The translations under genes and the position numbers were made by a program. This document shows positions 30,806 through 42,432 of a stretch of DNA of 64,000 bases, in pieces (within the stretch, counting starts at the first letter, position 1; every line of letters starts with the position of its first letter). This DNA is from Protopterus annectens (taxonomy: Eukaryota > Chordata > Ceratodontiformes > Protopteridae), in assembly GCF_019279795.1 (NCBI RefSeq), contig NC_056729.1, forward strand, positions 1,867,127,269 through 1,867,191,268. The letters are read 5' to 3'. The notes under the pieces were generated by a model, which worked only from the letters and a program-made list of their open reading frames with translations, ran no database searches and was not told the DNA's origin.

Positions 30806-32728
30806 GTATCCCTTGTGTTGTATAGTTCCATTGCACTCACTGTATCCCTTGTGTTGTATAGTTCCATTACACTCATTGTATCTTTTGTGTTGTGTAGTAC
30901 TATTACAGTCACCATATCCCTTGTGTAGTGTGGTACCATTACACTCACTGTATCCCTTGTGTTGTATAGTTCCATTACACTCACTGTATCCCTTGTGTTG
31001 TGTAGTACCATTACAATTACCATATCCCTTGTGTAGTGTGGTACCATTACACTCACTGTATCCCCTGTGTTGTGTAGTACCATTACAGTCACCATATCCA
31101 CTGTCATGTTTTGTACCATTAGAGCAGCTGTATCCCTTGTCATGTGTAGTAACATTGCAGTGGCTGTATCCCTTGTCATGTCTAGTACCTATTACACTGG
31201 CTATATCCCTTGTTATGTGAAATACCATTACAGTCACTGTATCTCTTGTATTGTGTAGTACCATTACAATTGCCATATCCTTTGTGTTGTGCAGTACCCT
31301 TACAGTCAATATATCCCTTGTATTGTGTAGTGCCAGTACAGTCTCTGTATCCCTTGTCATGTGTTGTACCATTAGAGGAGCTGTGTCCCTTGTCATGTGC
31401 AGTACCATTACAGTCAATATATCCCTTGTATTGTGTAGTGCCAGTACAGTCTCCGTATCCCTTGTCATGTGTTGTACCATTAGAGGAGCTGTGTCCCTTG
31501 TCATGTGCAGTACCATTACAGTCAATATATCCCTTGTATTGTGTAGTGCCAGTACAGTCTCCGTATCCCTTGTCATGTGTTGTACCATTAGAGGAGCTGT
31601 GTCCCTTGTCATGTGCAGTACCATTACAGTCAATATATCCCTTGTATTGTGTAGTGCCAGTACAGTCTCCGTATCCCTTGTCATGTGTTGTACCATTAGA
31701 GGAGCTGTGTCCCTTGTCATGTGCAGTACCATTACAGTCAATATATCCCTTGTATTGTGTAGTGCCAGTACAGTCTCCGTATCCCTTGTCATGTGTTGTA
31801 CCATTAGAGGAGCTGTGTCCCTTGTCATGTGCAGTACCATTACAGTCAATATATCCCTTGTATTGTGTAGTGCCAGTACAGTCTCCGTATCCCTTGTCAT
31901 GTGTTGTACCATTAGAGGAGCTGTGTCCCTTGTCATGTGCAGTACCATTACAGTCAATATATCCCTTGTATTGTGTAGTGCCAGTACAGTCTCCGTATCC
32001 CTTGTCATGTGTTGTACCATTAGAGGAGCTGTGTCCCTTGTCATGTGCAGTACCATTACAGTCAATATATCCCTTGTATTGTGTAGTGCCAGTACAGTCT
32101 CCGTATCCCTTGTCATGTGTTGTACCATTAGAGGAGCTGTGTCCCTTGTCATGTGCAGTACCATTACAGTCAATATATCCCTTGTATTGTGTAGTGCCAG
32201 TACAGTCTCCGTATCCCTTGTCATGTGTTGTACCATTAGAGGAGCTGTGTCCCTTGTCATGTGCAGTACCATTACAGTCAATATATCCCTTGTATTGTGT
32301 AGTGCCAGTACAGTCTCCGTATCCCTTGTCATGTGTTGTACCATTAGAGGAGCTGTGTCCCTTGTCATGTAGAGTACCATTACAGTGGCTGTATCCCTTA
32401 TGTATAGTACCATTACAGTTGCTGTATCCCTTGTTATGTGTAGTACCATTACAGTCACTGTATCCTTTGTTATTTGTAAAACCATTACAGTCACTATATC
32501 CCTTGCTGTGTGTAGGACAGTTAGAGTAGCTGAATCTCTTATTATGTGTAGGACCATTAGAGTAGCTGTTATCCCTTATGTGTAGTGCATTTACAGTCGA
32601 TGCATCTCTTCTATTTAGTACCATTAGAGTTTCTGTATCTCTTGTTATGTGTAGTACAGTTAGAGTGACTATATCCCTTATGTGTAGTGCCATTACAGTC
32701 ACTGTATCCCTTCTTATGTGTAGTGCCA
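30806..32728. repeat. 36-bp minisatellite, array A
   Basis: Head-to-tail monomers of about 36 bases, typically GTATCCCTTGTTATGTGTAG followed by TACCATTACAGTCGCT. The first base after the LTR starts a monomer, and GTATC there is the target duplication. The outer monomers differ at several positions, while the centre is a homogenised 108-bp higher-order repeat. Long reading frames on both strands are a by-product of the 12-codon period. Confidence 0.95.
31347..32375. repeat. 108-bp higher-order repeat, ten copies
   Basis: Three different 36-mers alternate: one with GTACCATTAGAGGAGCT, one with GTGCAGTACCATTACAG, one with GTAGTGCCAGTACAG. Copies start at 31347, 31455, 31563, 31671, 31779, 31887, 31995, 32103, 32211 and 32319, exactly 108 apart. 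The second to tenth copies look identical. The first differs by one base at its start (CTCT for CTCC). This implies recent amplification. Confidence 0.95.
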
Positions 32729-34165
32729 TTATAGGTTCATAGGTAGGTACTAGGCTATTGGCCCTTGGGCCTATATAAGCCTAGCCAAACGGTACCCTGG
32801 CTTTCGCCACCGAAGAAAATTATTTTCCTGTGCCCCTGTCGAGCAGAGCCACAGAAGTGATCTCCAGGGTGAATTTCCTATCTCCCATCCAATCATCAAT
32901 ATTTTTCTTGAAGAGTGCTGATGAGGAGCTTTGTTTGATATAGATAGGTAGTTTGTTCCAGAGTATGGGAAGTTTCTGGGACAGGAATCTATCCCTCCAG
33001 CATGTTCTGTTTATTGTGGTGAGAAGGTTTAGGTCCCTAGAGCATGTAGCTCGGAGGGATTTCTTTAAATTGAGCATGTCCAACAGCTGTGGGTTTGACA
33101 TAGCTTTGTATGTTAGGCAGAGATCGCCTCTGAGTAGGCGCTATACGACAGAGTAAAGCAGGTGTTTTTTGAGACGGTCTGTGTAGGGCATCTGTTTGAG
33201 GCTGGTAATCCTCTTTGTGAGGTATTTCTGCTGCCTTTCCAATTGTTGTAGATGTCTTGTGAGGTACATACCAAAAGGGGCTTTGTACTCTATAATGGGT
33301 CTAATGAGTGATGAGTAGAGGGGAACAATGACCTCTTTTTTCCTGGATGAGAAACCTTTTGTGATAAGGTGTGCCACTTAGAAAGATTTCCTGACTACTG
33401 TGGTGATGTGATTATCAAAGGAGAGGCTACTGTCCACCTGTGTCCCAAGGTCTCTTATCACACTTTCGGTGTTAAGTAGACTACCGCCTATGTGGTAGTT
33501 CATGGGTACAGAGTTTTTTTTCCAAAAGGGATGACAATGCACTTTCTTTCATTGAGCTTGAGGCCATGACTTTGTCACCAGGCATCTGTCTCAGTGAGAC
33601 TCTTTTGTAGGATGTCCACATCATTAAAAGTTTTGATTATGGCTCCTAGTTTGTAGTCATCTGTGAACTTTGTTAGCTAAAGACCTTCTGTGTTAGTCTG
33701 TATTTCAGAGAAGTAGATACCAAACAGGAGAGGACACAGGACTGACCCCTGTGGTACTCCACTTGTCACTGGTCTGAAGTTGGATTTAGAGTCTGCTACT
33801 TTCACAGTGTGTGTTCTATCACTGAGCCAGTTGGCAACCCATCTTGTGACATAGGGATTTATACCTAGTTTAGTGAGTTTATCTGTAATTCCAGAGTGGG
33901 GGATAGTGTCGAAAGCCTTGGCGAGATCTAGATAGGCTGTGTGAACCACTTTACCCTTATTTACGGCTTTGGTGACTGCTTCAAAGAAGTCTATCAGGTT
34001 TAGGAGACATGATCTGCCTTTTACAAACCTGAACTGGGTAAGGCCCAGAGTTTGGAGATTACCAATGCCATTGTTTATAAGTTCCATGATGACACGTTCC
34101 ATAGCCTTGCAGACCAGGCTCTTCAGGCTAATGGGCGGTAGTTCCCGGGGTCCATGGAGGTATCT
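32729..34165 (-). pseudogene. CR1-like LINE, 5'-truncated, minus strand
   Basis: Minus-strand RT begins in SMDPGNYRP (about 34160) and continues with LAKAFDTIPHSG (motif A), SGVPQGSVLCPLLFG (motif B) and a diverged FTDD (motif C, about 33660). The thumb and C-terminal parts lie at 33377-33141 and 33101-32820, crossed by stops and frame changes. The 3' end has a GAACCTAT-type short tail (complement of 32731-32745). It is the same family as 45498-48055 and matches it nearly residue for residue. The 5' truncation meets an L2-like tail at about 34165. Confidence 0.85.
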
Positions 34166-34420
34166 TCATCTTTCTATCTCTGTTCCTTATAACTTGCCAT
34201 ATTATATCACATAAACTTTTTTATGTAATTATTAATTTTTATTATCTTGTATAAACTTTTTTTCTGTAATTGTTAATTTTTATTTATAGAGTTTTGAATT
34301 CATATCATTTTTGGTGTATGTTGGAGCTTTTCTCTTTGAGTCTCCACTGAAAATGGGCCTTAAGCTCAGTTGGACTAACCCAGTTAACAAATGACAAATA
34401 AAATAAATAAATAAAAGCCT
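34166..34420 (+). mobile_element. L2-like LINE 3' tail
   Basis: It contains GGAGCTTTTCTCTTTGAG, then GGGCCTTAAGCTCAG and GTTAACAAATGACAAATAAA, ending in AAATAAATAAATAAA. The same 3' segment is found inverted at 40241-40335, which supports a repeat family with a (TAAA)n tail. Confidence 0.65.
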
Positions 34421-34910
34421 AATCTGAACTTATTTCATACAAAGCCATACAATAAGAATCATCTGAATCTAGCTTTGGATTCATCTGGAGGGTGCTTTTT
34501 CTTTTAAAAAATCATTTTCTGTCAACCTCACACAGCATGGTAAATAAGACAGGCATCTGGCCATTCAACACCCCACTCCATCTCCAAGCGTTTGTACTCT
34601 GGCAGCCAGCTGCTAAGTAAACCCAGCTACTAACGGGCGGCAGCTCTCCCTCTATGCCAGCAGCCTGCTACCAGCAATAACAAATGAACTTTTTGATTCG
34701 AATCAGGATTTTAAGCTCTCTTCATTGTTTTATGTTTTACAACTGTGTTTAAATCACTACTTTATTAAAATGTTTTAGTCTGTATTTATTGCAGTTCACG
34801 TTCATTATTAATTTCACTTTATGCTGCTATTTTTGTAAAGTTTGTTACAGTAAAACATTACTATAATCCTCAGAGTGCGTCTACATTTCTGTTGAAGGTT
34901 AAAGACATAC
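34421..34910. other. Unique-looking noncoding sequence
   Basis: Mixed-composition sequence without tandem repeats or recognisable element parts. It may be original host sequence, perhaps an intron, next to the candidate exon. Confidence 0.4.
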
Positions 34911-35044
34911 CTGTGATGAATGATCGGTCAAATATATAACCACATCATTAATCATTGATGCCATACGTTGGATCACATCCTTTATAGCAAGTGTTCTTTT
35001 CTTCAGTGCAGTCTGAATAGTGAACTCCTTCAGAGCAGGAATTT
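34911..35044 (-). CDS. Candidate internal exon of an unidentified host gene
   Basis: The minus strand is open for about 48 codons of complex, non-repetitive protein, including EIPALKEFTIQTALKKRTL and MASMINDVVIYLTDHSSQ. It ends exactly at CACAG|GTATGT, a good vertebrate splice donor (exon end at 34911). A possible acceptor is GATACAG|AAATTCC at 35044/35045, but the upstream sequence is satellite with a poor pyrimidine tract. I do not recognise the protein. It could be a chance frame, a dead exon stranded by satellite growth, or a live exon of a gene spanning the locus. Confidence 0.35.
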
Positions 35045-35059
35045 CTGTATCTTTTAGAC

Positions 35060-38000
35060 AGCTGCTGTATCCCTTGTTGTGTACTACACAACGGATATGG
35101 CACTACACAACAAGGGATACAACAAGCTTACAGCTGCTGTATCCCTTGTTGTATACTACACAGCAAGTGATACAACAAGCTTACAGCTGCTGTATCCCTT
35201 GTTGTATACGACACAGCAAGGGATACAACAAGCTTACAGCTGCTGTATCCCTTGTTGTGTACTACACAACGGATATGGCACTACACAGCAAGGGATACAA
35301 CAAGCTTACAGCTGCTGTATCCCTTGTTGTGTACTACACAACGGATATGGCACTACACAGCAAGGGATACAACAAGCTTACAGCTGCTGTATCCCTTGTT
35401 GTGTACTACACAACGGATATGGCACTACACAACAAGGGATACAACAAGCTTACAGCTGCTGTATCCCTTGTTGTATACTACACAAGGGATATGGCACTAC
35501 ACAACAAGGGATACAACAAGCTTACAGCTGCTGTATCCCTTGTTGTGTACTACACAGCAAGGGATACAACAAGCTTACAGCTGCTGTATCCCTTGTTGTA
35601 TACTACACAACGGATATGGCACTACACAACAAGGGATACAACAAGCTTACAGCTGCTGTATCCCTTGTTGTGTACTACACAACAGATATGGCACTACACA
35701 ACAAGGGATACAACAAGCTTACAGCTGCTGTATCCCTTGTTGTGTACTACACAACGGATATGGCACTACACAACAAGGGATACAACAAGCTTACAACTGC
35801 TGTATCCCTTGTTGTATACTACACAAGGGATATGGCACTACACAACAAGGGATACAACAAGCTTACAGCTGCTGTATCCCTTGTTGTATACTACACAGCA
35901 AGGGATACAACAAGCTTACAGCTGCTGTATCCCTTGTTGTGTACTACACAACGGATATGGCACTACACAACAAGGGATACAACAAGCTTACAGCTGCTGT
36001 ATCCCTTGTTGTGTACTACAGAGCAAGGAATACAACAAGCTTACAGCTGCTGTATCCCTTGTTGTATACTACACAAGGGATATGGCACTACACAACAAGG
36101 GATACAACAAGCTTACAGCTGCTGTATCCCTTGTTGTGTACTACACAGCAAGGGATACAACAAGCTTACAGCTGCTGTATCCCTTGTTGTATACTACACA
36201 ACGGATATGGCACTACAGAACAAGGGATACAACAAGCTTACAGCTGCTGTATCCCTTGTTGTGTACTACACAACGGATATGGCACTACACAACAAGGGAT
36301 ACAACAAGCTTACAGCTGCTGTATCCCTTGTTGTGTACTACACAATGGATATGGCACTACACAACAAGGGATACAACAAGCTTACAGCTGCTGTATCCCT
36401 TGTTGTGTACTACACAAGGGATATGGCACTACACAGCAAGGGATACAACAAGCTTACAGCTGCTGTATCCCTTGTTGTATACTACACAGCAAGGGATACA
36501 ACAAGCTTACAGCTGCTGTATCCCTTGTTGTATACTACACAGCAAGGGATACAACAAGCTTACAGCTGCTGTATCCCTTGTTGTGTACTACACAAGGGAT
36601 ATGGCACTACACAGCAAGGGATACAACAAGCTTACAGCTGCTGTATCCCTTGTTGTATACTACACAACAAGGGAAACAACAAGCTACAGCTGCTGTATCC
36701 CTTGTGTATTACACAACGGATATGGCACTACACAACAAGGGATACAACAAGCTTACAGCTGCTGTATCCCTTGTTGTATACTACAACAAGGGATACAACA
36801 AGCTTACAGCTGCTGTATCCCTTGTTGTGTACTACACAACGGATATGGCACTACACAGCAAGGGATACAACAAGCTTACAGCTGCTGTATCCCTTGTTGT
36901 GTACTACACAATGGATATGGCACTACACAGCAAGGGATACAACAAGCTTACAGCTGCTGTATCCCTTGTTGTGTACTACACAACGGATATGGCACTACAC
37001 AACAAGGGATACAACAAGCTTACAGCTGCTGTATCCCTTGTTGTATACTACACAAGGGATATGGCACTACACAACAAGGGATACAACAAGCTTACAGCTG
37101 CTGTATCCCTTGTTGTGTACTACACAATAAGGGATACAACAAGCTTACAGCTGCTGTATCCCTTGTTGTATACTACACAACGGATATGGCACTACACAAC
37201 AAGGGATACAACAAGCTTACAGCTGCTGTATCCCTTGTTGTGTACTACACAACAGATATACACAACAAGGGATACAACAAGCTTACAGCTGCTGTATCCC
37301 TTGTTGTGTACTACACAACGGATATGGCACTACACAACAAGGGATACAACAAGCTTACAGCTGCTGTATCCCTTGTTGTATACTACACAAGGGATATGGC
37401 ACTACACAACAAGGGATACAACAAGCTTACAGCTGCTGTATCCCTTGTTGTGTACTACACAGCAAGGGATACAACAAGCTTACAGCTGCTGTATCCCTTG
37501 TTGTATACTACACAACGGATATGGCACTACACAACAAGGGATACAACAAGCTTACAGCTGCTGTATCCCTTGTTGTACTACACAATGGATATGGCACTAC
37601 ACAACAAGGGATACAACAAGCTTACAGCTGCTGTATCCCTTGTTGTGTACTACACAAGGGATATGGCACTACACAGCAAGGGATACAACAAGCTTACAGC
37701 TGCTGTATCCCTTGTTGTATACTACACAGCAAGGGATACAACAAGCTTACAGCTGCTGTGTCCCTTGTTGTGTACTACACAAGGGATATGGCACTACACA
37801 GCAAGGGATACAACAAGCTTACAGCTGCTGTATCCCTTGTTGTATACTACACAGCAAGGGATACAACAAGCTTACAGCTGCTGTATCCCTTGCTGTGTAT
37901 TACACAACGGATATGGCACTACACAACAAGGGATACAACAAGCTTACAGCTGCTGTATCCCTTGTTGTGTACTACACAACGGATATAGCACTACACAGCA

Positions 38001-40190
38001 AGGGATACAACAAGCTTACAGCTGCTGTATCCCTTGTTGTGTACTACACAACGGATATGGCACTACACAACAAGGGATACAACAAGCTTACAGCTGCTGT
38101 ATCCCTTGTTGTATACTACACAGCAAGGGATACAACAAGCTTACAGCTGCTGTATCCCTTGTTGTATACTACACAAGGGATATGGCACTACACAACAAGG
38201 GATACAACAAGCTTACAGCTGCTGTATCCCTTGTTGTATACTACACAGCAAGGGATGCAACAAGCTTACAGCTGCTGTATCCCTTGTTGTATTCTACACA
38301 AGGGATATGACACTACACAACAAGGGATACAACAAGCTTACAGCTGCTGTATCCCTTGTTGTGTACTACACAACGGATATGGCACTACACAACAAGGGAT
38401 ACAACAAGCTTACAGCTGCTGTATCCCTTGTTTTGTACTACACAACAGATATGGCACTACACAACAAGGGATACAACAAGTTTACAGCTGCTGTATCCCT
38501 TGTTGTATACTACACAGCAAGGGATACAACAAGCTTACAGCTGCTGTATCCCTTGTATACTACACAAGGGATATGGCACTACACAACAAGGGATACAACA
38601 AGCTTACAGCTGCTGTATCCCTTGTTGTATACTACACAGCAAGGGATACAACAAGCTTACAGCTGCTGTATCCCTTGTATACTACACAAGGGATATGGCA
38701 CTACACAACAAGGGATACAACAAGCTTACAGCTGCTGTATCCCTTGTTGTATACTACACAGCAAGGGATACAACAAGCTTACAGCTGCTGTATCCCTTGT
38801 TGTGTACTACACAACGGATATGGCACTACACAACAAGGGATACAACAAGCTTACAGCTGCTGTATCCCTTGTTGTGTACTACAACGGATATGGCACTACA
38901 CAACAAGGTATACAACAAGCTTACAACTGCTGTATCCCTTGTTGTATACTACACAAGGGATATGGCACTACACAACAAGGGATACAATAAGCTTACAGCT
39001 GCTGTATCCCTTGTTGTATACTACACAGCAAGGGATACAACAAGCTTACAGCTGCTGTATCCCTTGTTGTGTACTACACAACGGATATGGCACTACACAA
39101 CAAGGGATACAACAAGCTTACAGCTGCTGTATCCCTTGTTGTGTACTACACAAAGGATATGGCACTACACAGCAAGGGATACAACAAGCTTACAGCTGCT
39201 GTATCCCTTGTTGTATACTACACAGCAAGGGATACAACAAGCTTACAGCTGCTGTATCCCTTGTTGTATACTACACAGCAAGGGGTACAACAAGCTTACA
39301 GCTGCTGTATCCCTTGTTGTATACTACACAACAAGGGAAACAACAAGCTACAGCTGCTGTATCCCTTGTTGTGTACTACACAAGGGATATGGCACTACAC
39401 AGCAAGGGATACAACAAGCTTACAGCTGCTGTATCCCTTGTTGTATACTACACAGCAAGGGATACAGCAAGCTTACAGCTGCTGTATCCCTTGTTGTATA
39501 CTACACAACAAGGGATACAACAAGCTACAGCTGCTGTATCCCTTGTGTACTACACAAGGGATATGGCACTACACAGCAAGGGATACAACAAGCTTACAGC
39601 TGCTGTATCCCTTGTTGTATACTACACAACAAGGGATACAACAAGCTTACAGCTGCTGTATCCCTTGTTGTGTACTACACAAGGGATATGGCACTACACA
39701 GCAAGGGATACAACAAGCTTACAGCTGCTGTATCCTTTGTTGTATACTACACAGCAAGGGATACAACAAGGTTACAGCTGCTGTATCCCTTGTTCGATAC
39801 TATACAACGGATATGGCACTACACAACAAGGGATACAACAAGCTTACAGCTGCTGTATCTCTTGTTGTGTACTACACAAGGGATATGGCACTACACAACA
39901 AGGGATACAACAAGCTTACAGCTGCTGTATCCCTTGTTGTATACTACACAGCAAGGGATACAACAAGCTTACAACTGCTGTATCCCTTGTTGTGTACTAC
40001 ACAACGGATATGGCACTACACAACAAGGGATACAACAAGCTTACAGCTGCTGTATCCCTTGTTGTATTCTACACAGCAAGGGATACAACAAGCTTACAAC
40101 TGCTGTATCCCTTGTTGTGTACTACACAACGGATATGGCACTACACAGCAAGGGATACAACAAGCTTACAGCTGCTGTATCCCTTGTTCT
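35060..40190. repeat. Hairpin satellite of 72- and 53-bp units
   Basis: Roughly 80 head-to-tail units, each with a PvuII site (CAGCTG) and a HindIII site (AAGCTT). The long unit is 72 bases and the short unit lacks 19 of them. In the long unit GTATCCCTTGTTGTGTA is followed after ~20 bases by its exact complement TACACAACAAGGGATAC. In the short unit the arms nearly touch. Both arms derive from the 36-bp minisatellite, one in each orientation. Long units come in two forms, with ACAACGGATATGG or ACAAGGGATATGG, in a loose recurring order. All three forward frames are almost free of stops, so very long frames here are meaningless. Confidence 0.95.
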
Positions 40191-40240
40191 GTAGTGCCAT
40201 TACAGTTGCGGTTTCCCTTATGTGTAGTGCCAAGTCACTG
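40191..40240. repeat. 36-bp minisatellite, array B, left piece
   Basis: The hairpin satellite runs without a break into ordinary 36-bp monomers (CCTTATGTGTAGTGCC). It is then cut by an L2-like element. Confidence 0.8.
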
Positions 40241-40745
40241 TATTCCTTATTTATTTATTTTACTTTACATTTGTTAACCGGGGGTGTTTGACTGAGCCAA
40301 GGCCCTTTTTCAACAGAGGCCTGGGGAGAAAAGCTCCACAAAGAAAAATTACAGACACATTTAGTTATTTAGACATGATCAGCATACACACAAATTACAA
40401 GAGACATGTTTTTACAGTGGTATGCGGCACATAAACAGTACAGTGGAGAGAACAAACAAAAAATATTAATTTTAAAAATAAAGGTTATTAATAGATTTGT
40501 GGTGTACAGCTGAAATTTGGAACATAGGTAGAATACATACATAGTACACAGGTACAGTACATACATTGTAGATTAGCCAGTGTTTGTGAGTAAGATTGAA
40601 AACTATTATCAAGTGCTCTAGATTTAGTATGTATATGCTATCTGCTTTCACTAGCCTGGGGAGCAACTTTGCCTGAGATGTTGCCTGATGAGGTCTTTAA
40701 CGGAGGCTTTGGATGATGTGTTTTGAATGCTAGTAGGGACAGATA
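40241..40745 (-). pseudogene. L2-like LINE 3' end, minus strand
   Basis: On the minus strand, a LINE-like C-terminus (TSIQNTSSKASVKDLIRQHL) ends at TAG near 40651. A 3' untranslated part follows with GGAGCTTTTCTCCCCAGG and GGTTAACAAATGTAAAG, and an AAATAAATAAAT tail at the left edge. It is inserted in the minisatellite between CCTTA and TG(TTTTG)TAG of one monomer. Confidence 0.65.
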
Positions 40746-41255
40746 CTATGTTTTGTAGCACCATTACAGTCACTGTATCACTTATGTGTAGTACCATTAC
40801 AGTCGACATATCCCATGTTTTGTGTAGTACCATTATAGTCAACGTATGCCTTGTGTCGTGTAGTGCCATTAGTCACCATCTCCCTTGTGCTGTGTAGTAC
40901 CATTACAGTCAACATATCCCATGTGTTACATAGTACCCTTACAATCGCCATATCCCTTGTTATATGTAATAGCATTACAGTCACTTCACCTCTTGTTAAA
41001 TGTAGTACCATTACAGTTGCTGTATCCCTTGTTATATGCAGTACCATAACAATTGCCATATCCCTTGCTATTTGTAGTACCATTACAGTTGGCATATCAC
41101 TTATGTGTACTACCATTACAGTCGACATATCCCATGTGTTGTGTAGTACCATTATAGTCAACGTATGCCTTGTGTCGTGTAGTGCCATTAGTCACCATCT
41201 CCCTTGTGCTGTGTAGTACCATTACAGTCAACATATCCCATGTGTTACATAGTAC
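40746..41255. repeat. 36-bp minisatellite, array B, right piece
   Basis: Diverged monomers, with about 90 bases (40800-40890 and 41110-41200) duplicated nearly exactly. It ends in CATGTGTTACATAGTAC, the left target duplication of the Penelope-like element. Confidence 0.9.
41239..41255. repeat. 17-bp target site duplication, left copy
   Basis: CATGTGTTACATAGTAC, identical to 44876-44892. Confidence 0.9.
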
Positions 41256-41313
41256 AACAAAAGAAAGGTCGTTGCTAGCTAAAACCCAGCTGTCGTAAAA
41301 TACTTCAAGCCAA

Positions 41314-41357
41314 ATGAACAAAAATAACGATGCTGGATACTGCTCAGGATAAAAACA
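41314..41357. repeat. 44-bp inverted copy of the element's 3' end
   Basis: ATGAACAAAAATAACGATGC to GGATAAAAACA is an exact reverse complement of 44835-44878. It lies 58 bases inside the 5' boundary, upstream of the first coding frame. Confidence 0.88.
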
Positions 41358-41370
41358 AGGAGGATGGAAT

Positions 41371-42432
41371 GTGAAGAGTTTTATAACCACGGAAAATCCT
41401 TTGCTTAACTTAGGTTTTAATGCTAGACAAGGGGTGAACCAACATCCGAACATCCCTATGGCAGTGGATAAAACCTTTGAGGACAACCTGATAGACTTTA
41501 ACTACAAAGTTCTGAGATTGCAGCGGCTGCAATGGCAAACTTTCCATTTGGAAGCTTGCCTTGATTATGGCATAGTACCGCGTGGGATGCGCGTACTATG
41601 TATGCCAAGTCAAGGGGATAGATATCCCGAGCTTCTTGCCAGATGGCAGGCCATTAACATTAAGACCAGCTACCTGTATATGGACTTATTGAATGATTTC
41701 TTTTCTAAAGAAATCGTTGAGCTCAAGAATGATGTTACTCTTTTAAAACACAAGCTGGAGAACGAATACTCTGAGGCTTGGTGTAAGAAAAAGTTGGAGG
41801 AGCTGTATAATAACTTTAATGTTAATGATGCTAAACTCAGAACACAAAAAATGGGGAAACTTCGTAGAGATTACGAAGATTTCTCCAATGGTAACATCTT
41901 TGTATGGCAGAGACCAAGAGCTTCAACCATGGCGGAAGTCGTAAAAGGTACGAGTAGGATTGGTGAACAGCAAAAGCATAGGAGTGGCCAAATGCAACGT
42001 CGGAGCACAGCCAATGAGACAATGGCGTCTACAAGCAATACCGTGATCACGAAATCCGTTCATAAGGAGCCGCTTAGTGAGCGGAATCTCGTTTTGTCAG
42101 CAAATAATGACAGTGACCTGGCTGATACTGCTAATACTATCTTGAATGAAGCCATTCTGACTAGTGACATCAATACTGAACCAGGAGTGGTTTTTGAACA
42201 AGCTTTGATTAGCTCTGTTGACTTAACGGCTAACATTGGCGAACAAGCGTCAACTGGTTCTTCTGATTTAACGGCTAAAAGTAGTTTGCAGACTGGGGCA
42301 CGGCCAAAAGTTAGATCATCACAAAATCATTTTTTGGATATGTTGCCGGTGCAAGTCAAGAAGAAGGGCCCCTGGAAACGGTCGCTCAGCGACGACCGGG
42401 ACTTTCAGAAAAAAAGACGGACACTAGAGTGA
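41371..42432 (+). CDS. Penelope-like element N-terminal ORF (353 codons)
   Basis: It opens with MKSFITTENPLLNLGFNARQ. A charged, probably helical middle (EIVELKNDVTLLKHKLENEY) leads to KLRRDYEDFSNGNIFVWQRP, which resembles the conserved region upstream of RT in vertebrate Penelope-like proteins. A Ser/Thr-rich linker and a basic end (KKKGPWKRSLSDD, FQKKRRTLE) follow. The stop TGA (42430-42432) overlaps the RT frame, which is -1 relative to this one. A run of seven A (42409-42415) lies just before. It probably forms the N-terminus of one large protein; whether by frameshifting or only before a recent 1-base change is open. Confidence 0.75.
   Translation: MKSFITTENPLLNLGFNARQGVNQHPNIPMAVDKTFEDNLIDFNYKVLRLQRLQWQTFHLEACLDYGIVPRGMRVLCMPSQGDRYPELLARWQAINIKTSYLYMDLLNDFFSKEIVELKNDVTLLKHKLENEYSEAWCKKKLEELYNNFNVNDAKLRTQKMGKLRRDYEDFSNGNIFVWQRPRASTMAEVVKGTSRIGEQQKHRSGQMQRRSTANETMASTSNTVITKSVHKEPLSERNLVLSANNDSDLADTANTILNEAILTSDINTEPGVVFEQALISSVDLTANIGEQASTGSSDLTAKSSLQTGARPKVRSSQNHFLDMLPVQVKKKGPWKRSLSDDRDFQKKRRTLE

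Noticed and set aside
31347-32375. Leucine-zipper or zinc-finger-type protein repeat
   Set aside because: Every frame is equally open and no residue pattern fits a known fold; it is a DNA-level higher-order repeat.
30761-32729. Long frames on both strands (up to 598 codons) with Met/Thr-rich or Cys/Leu/Val-rich repeats
   Set aside because: Products of a 36-bp (12-codon) period in minisatellite array A; the same happens in arrays D and F.
32746-32820. tRNA-derived SINE head
   Set aside because: The sequence matches the 3' untranslated end of the CR1-like LINE at 47960-48050 and has no A or B box.
35020-40291. Forward reading frames of up to 1,679 codons
   Set aside because: They are translations of the 72/53-bp hairpin satellite. 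All three forward frames are nearly stop-free there, there is no start context, and the peptide only repeats the unit.
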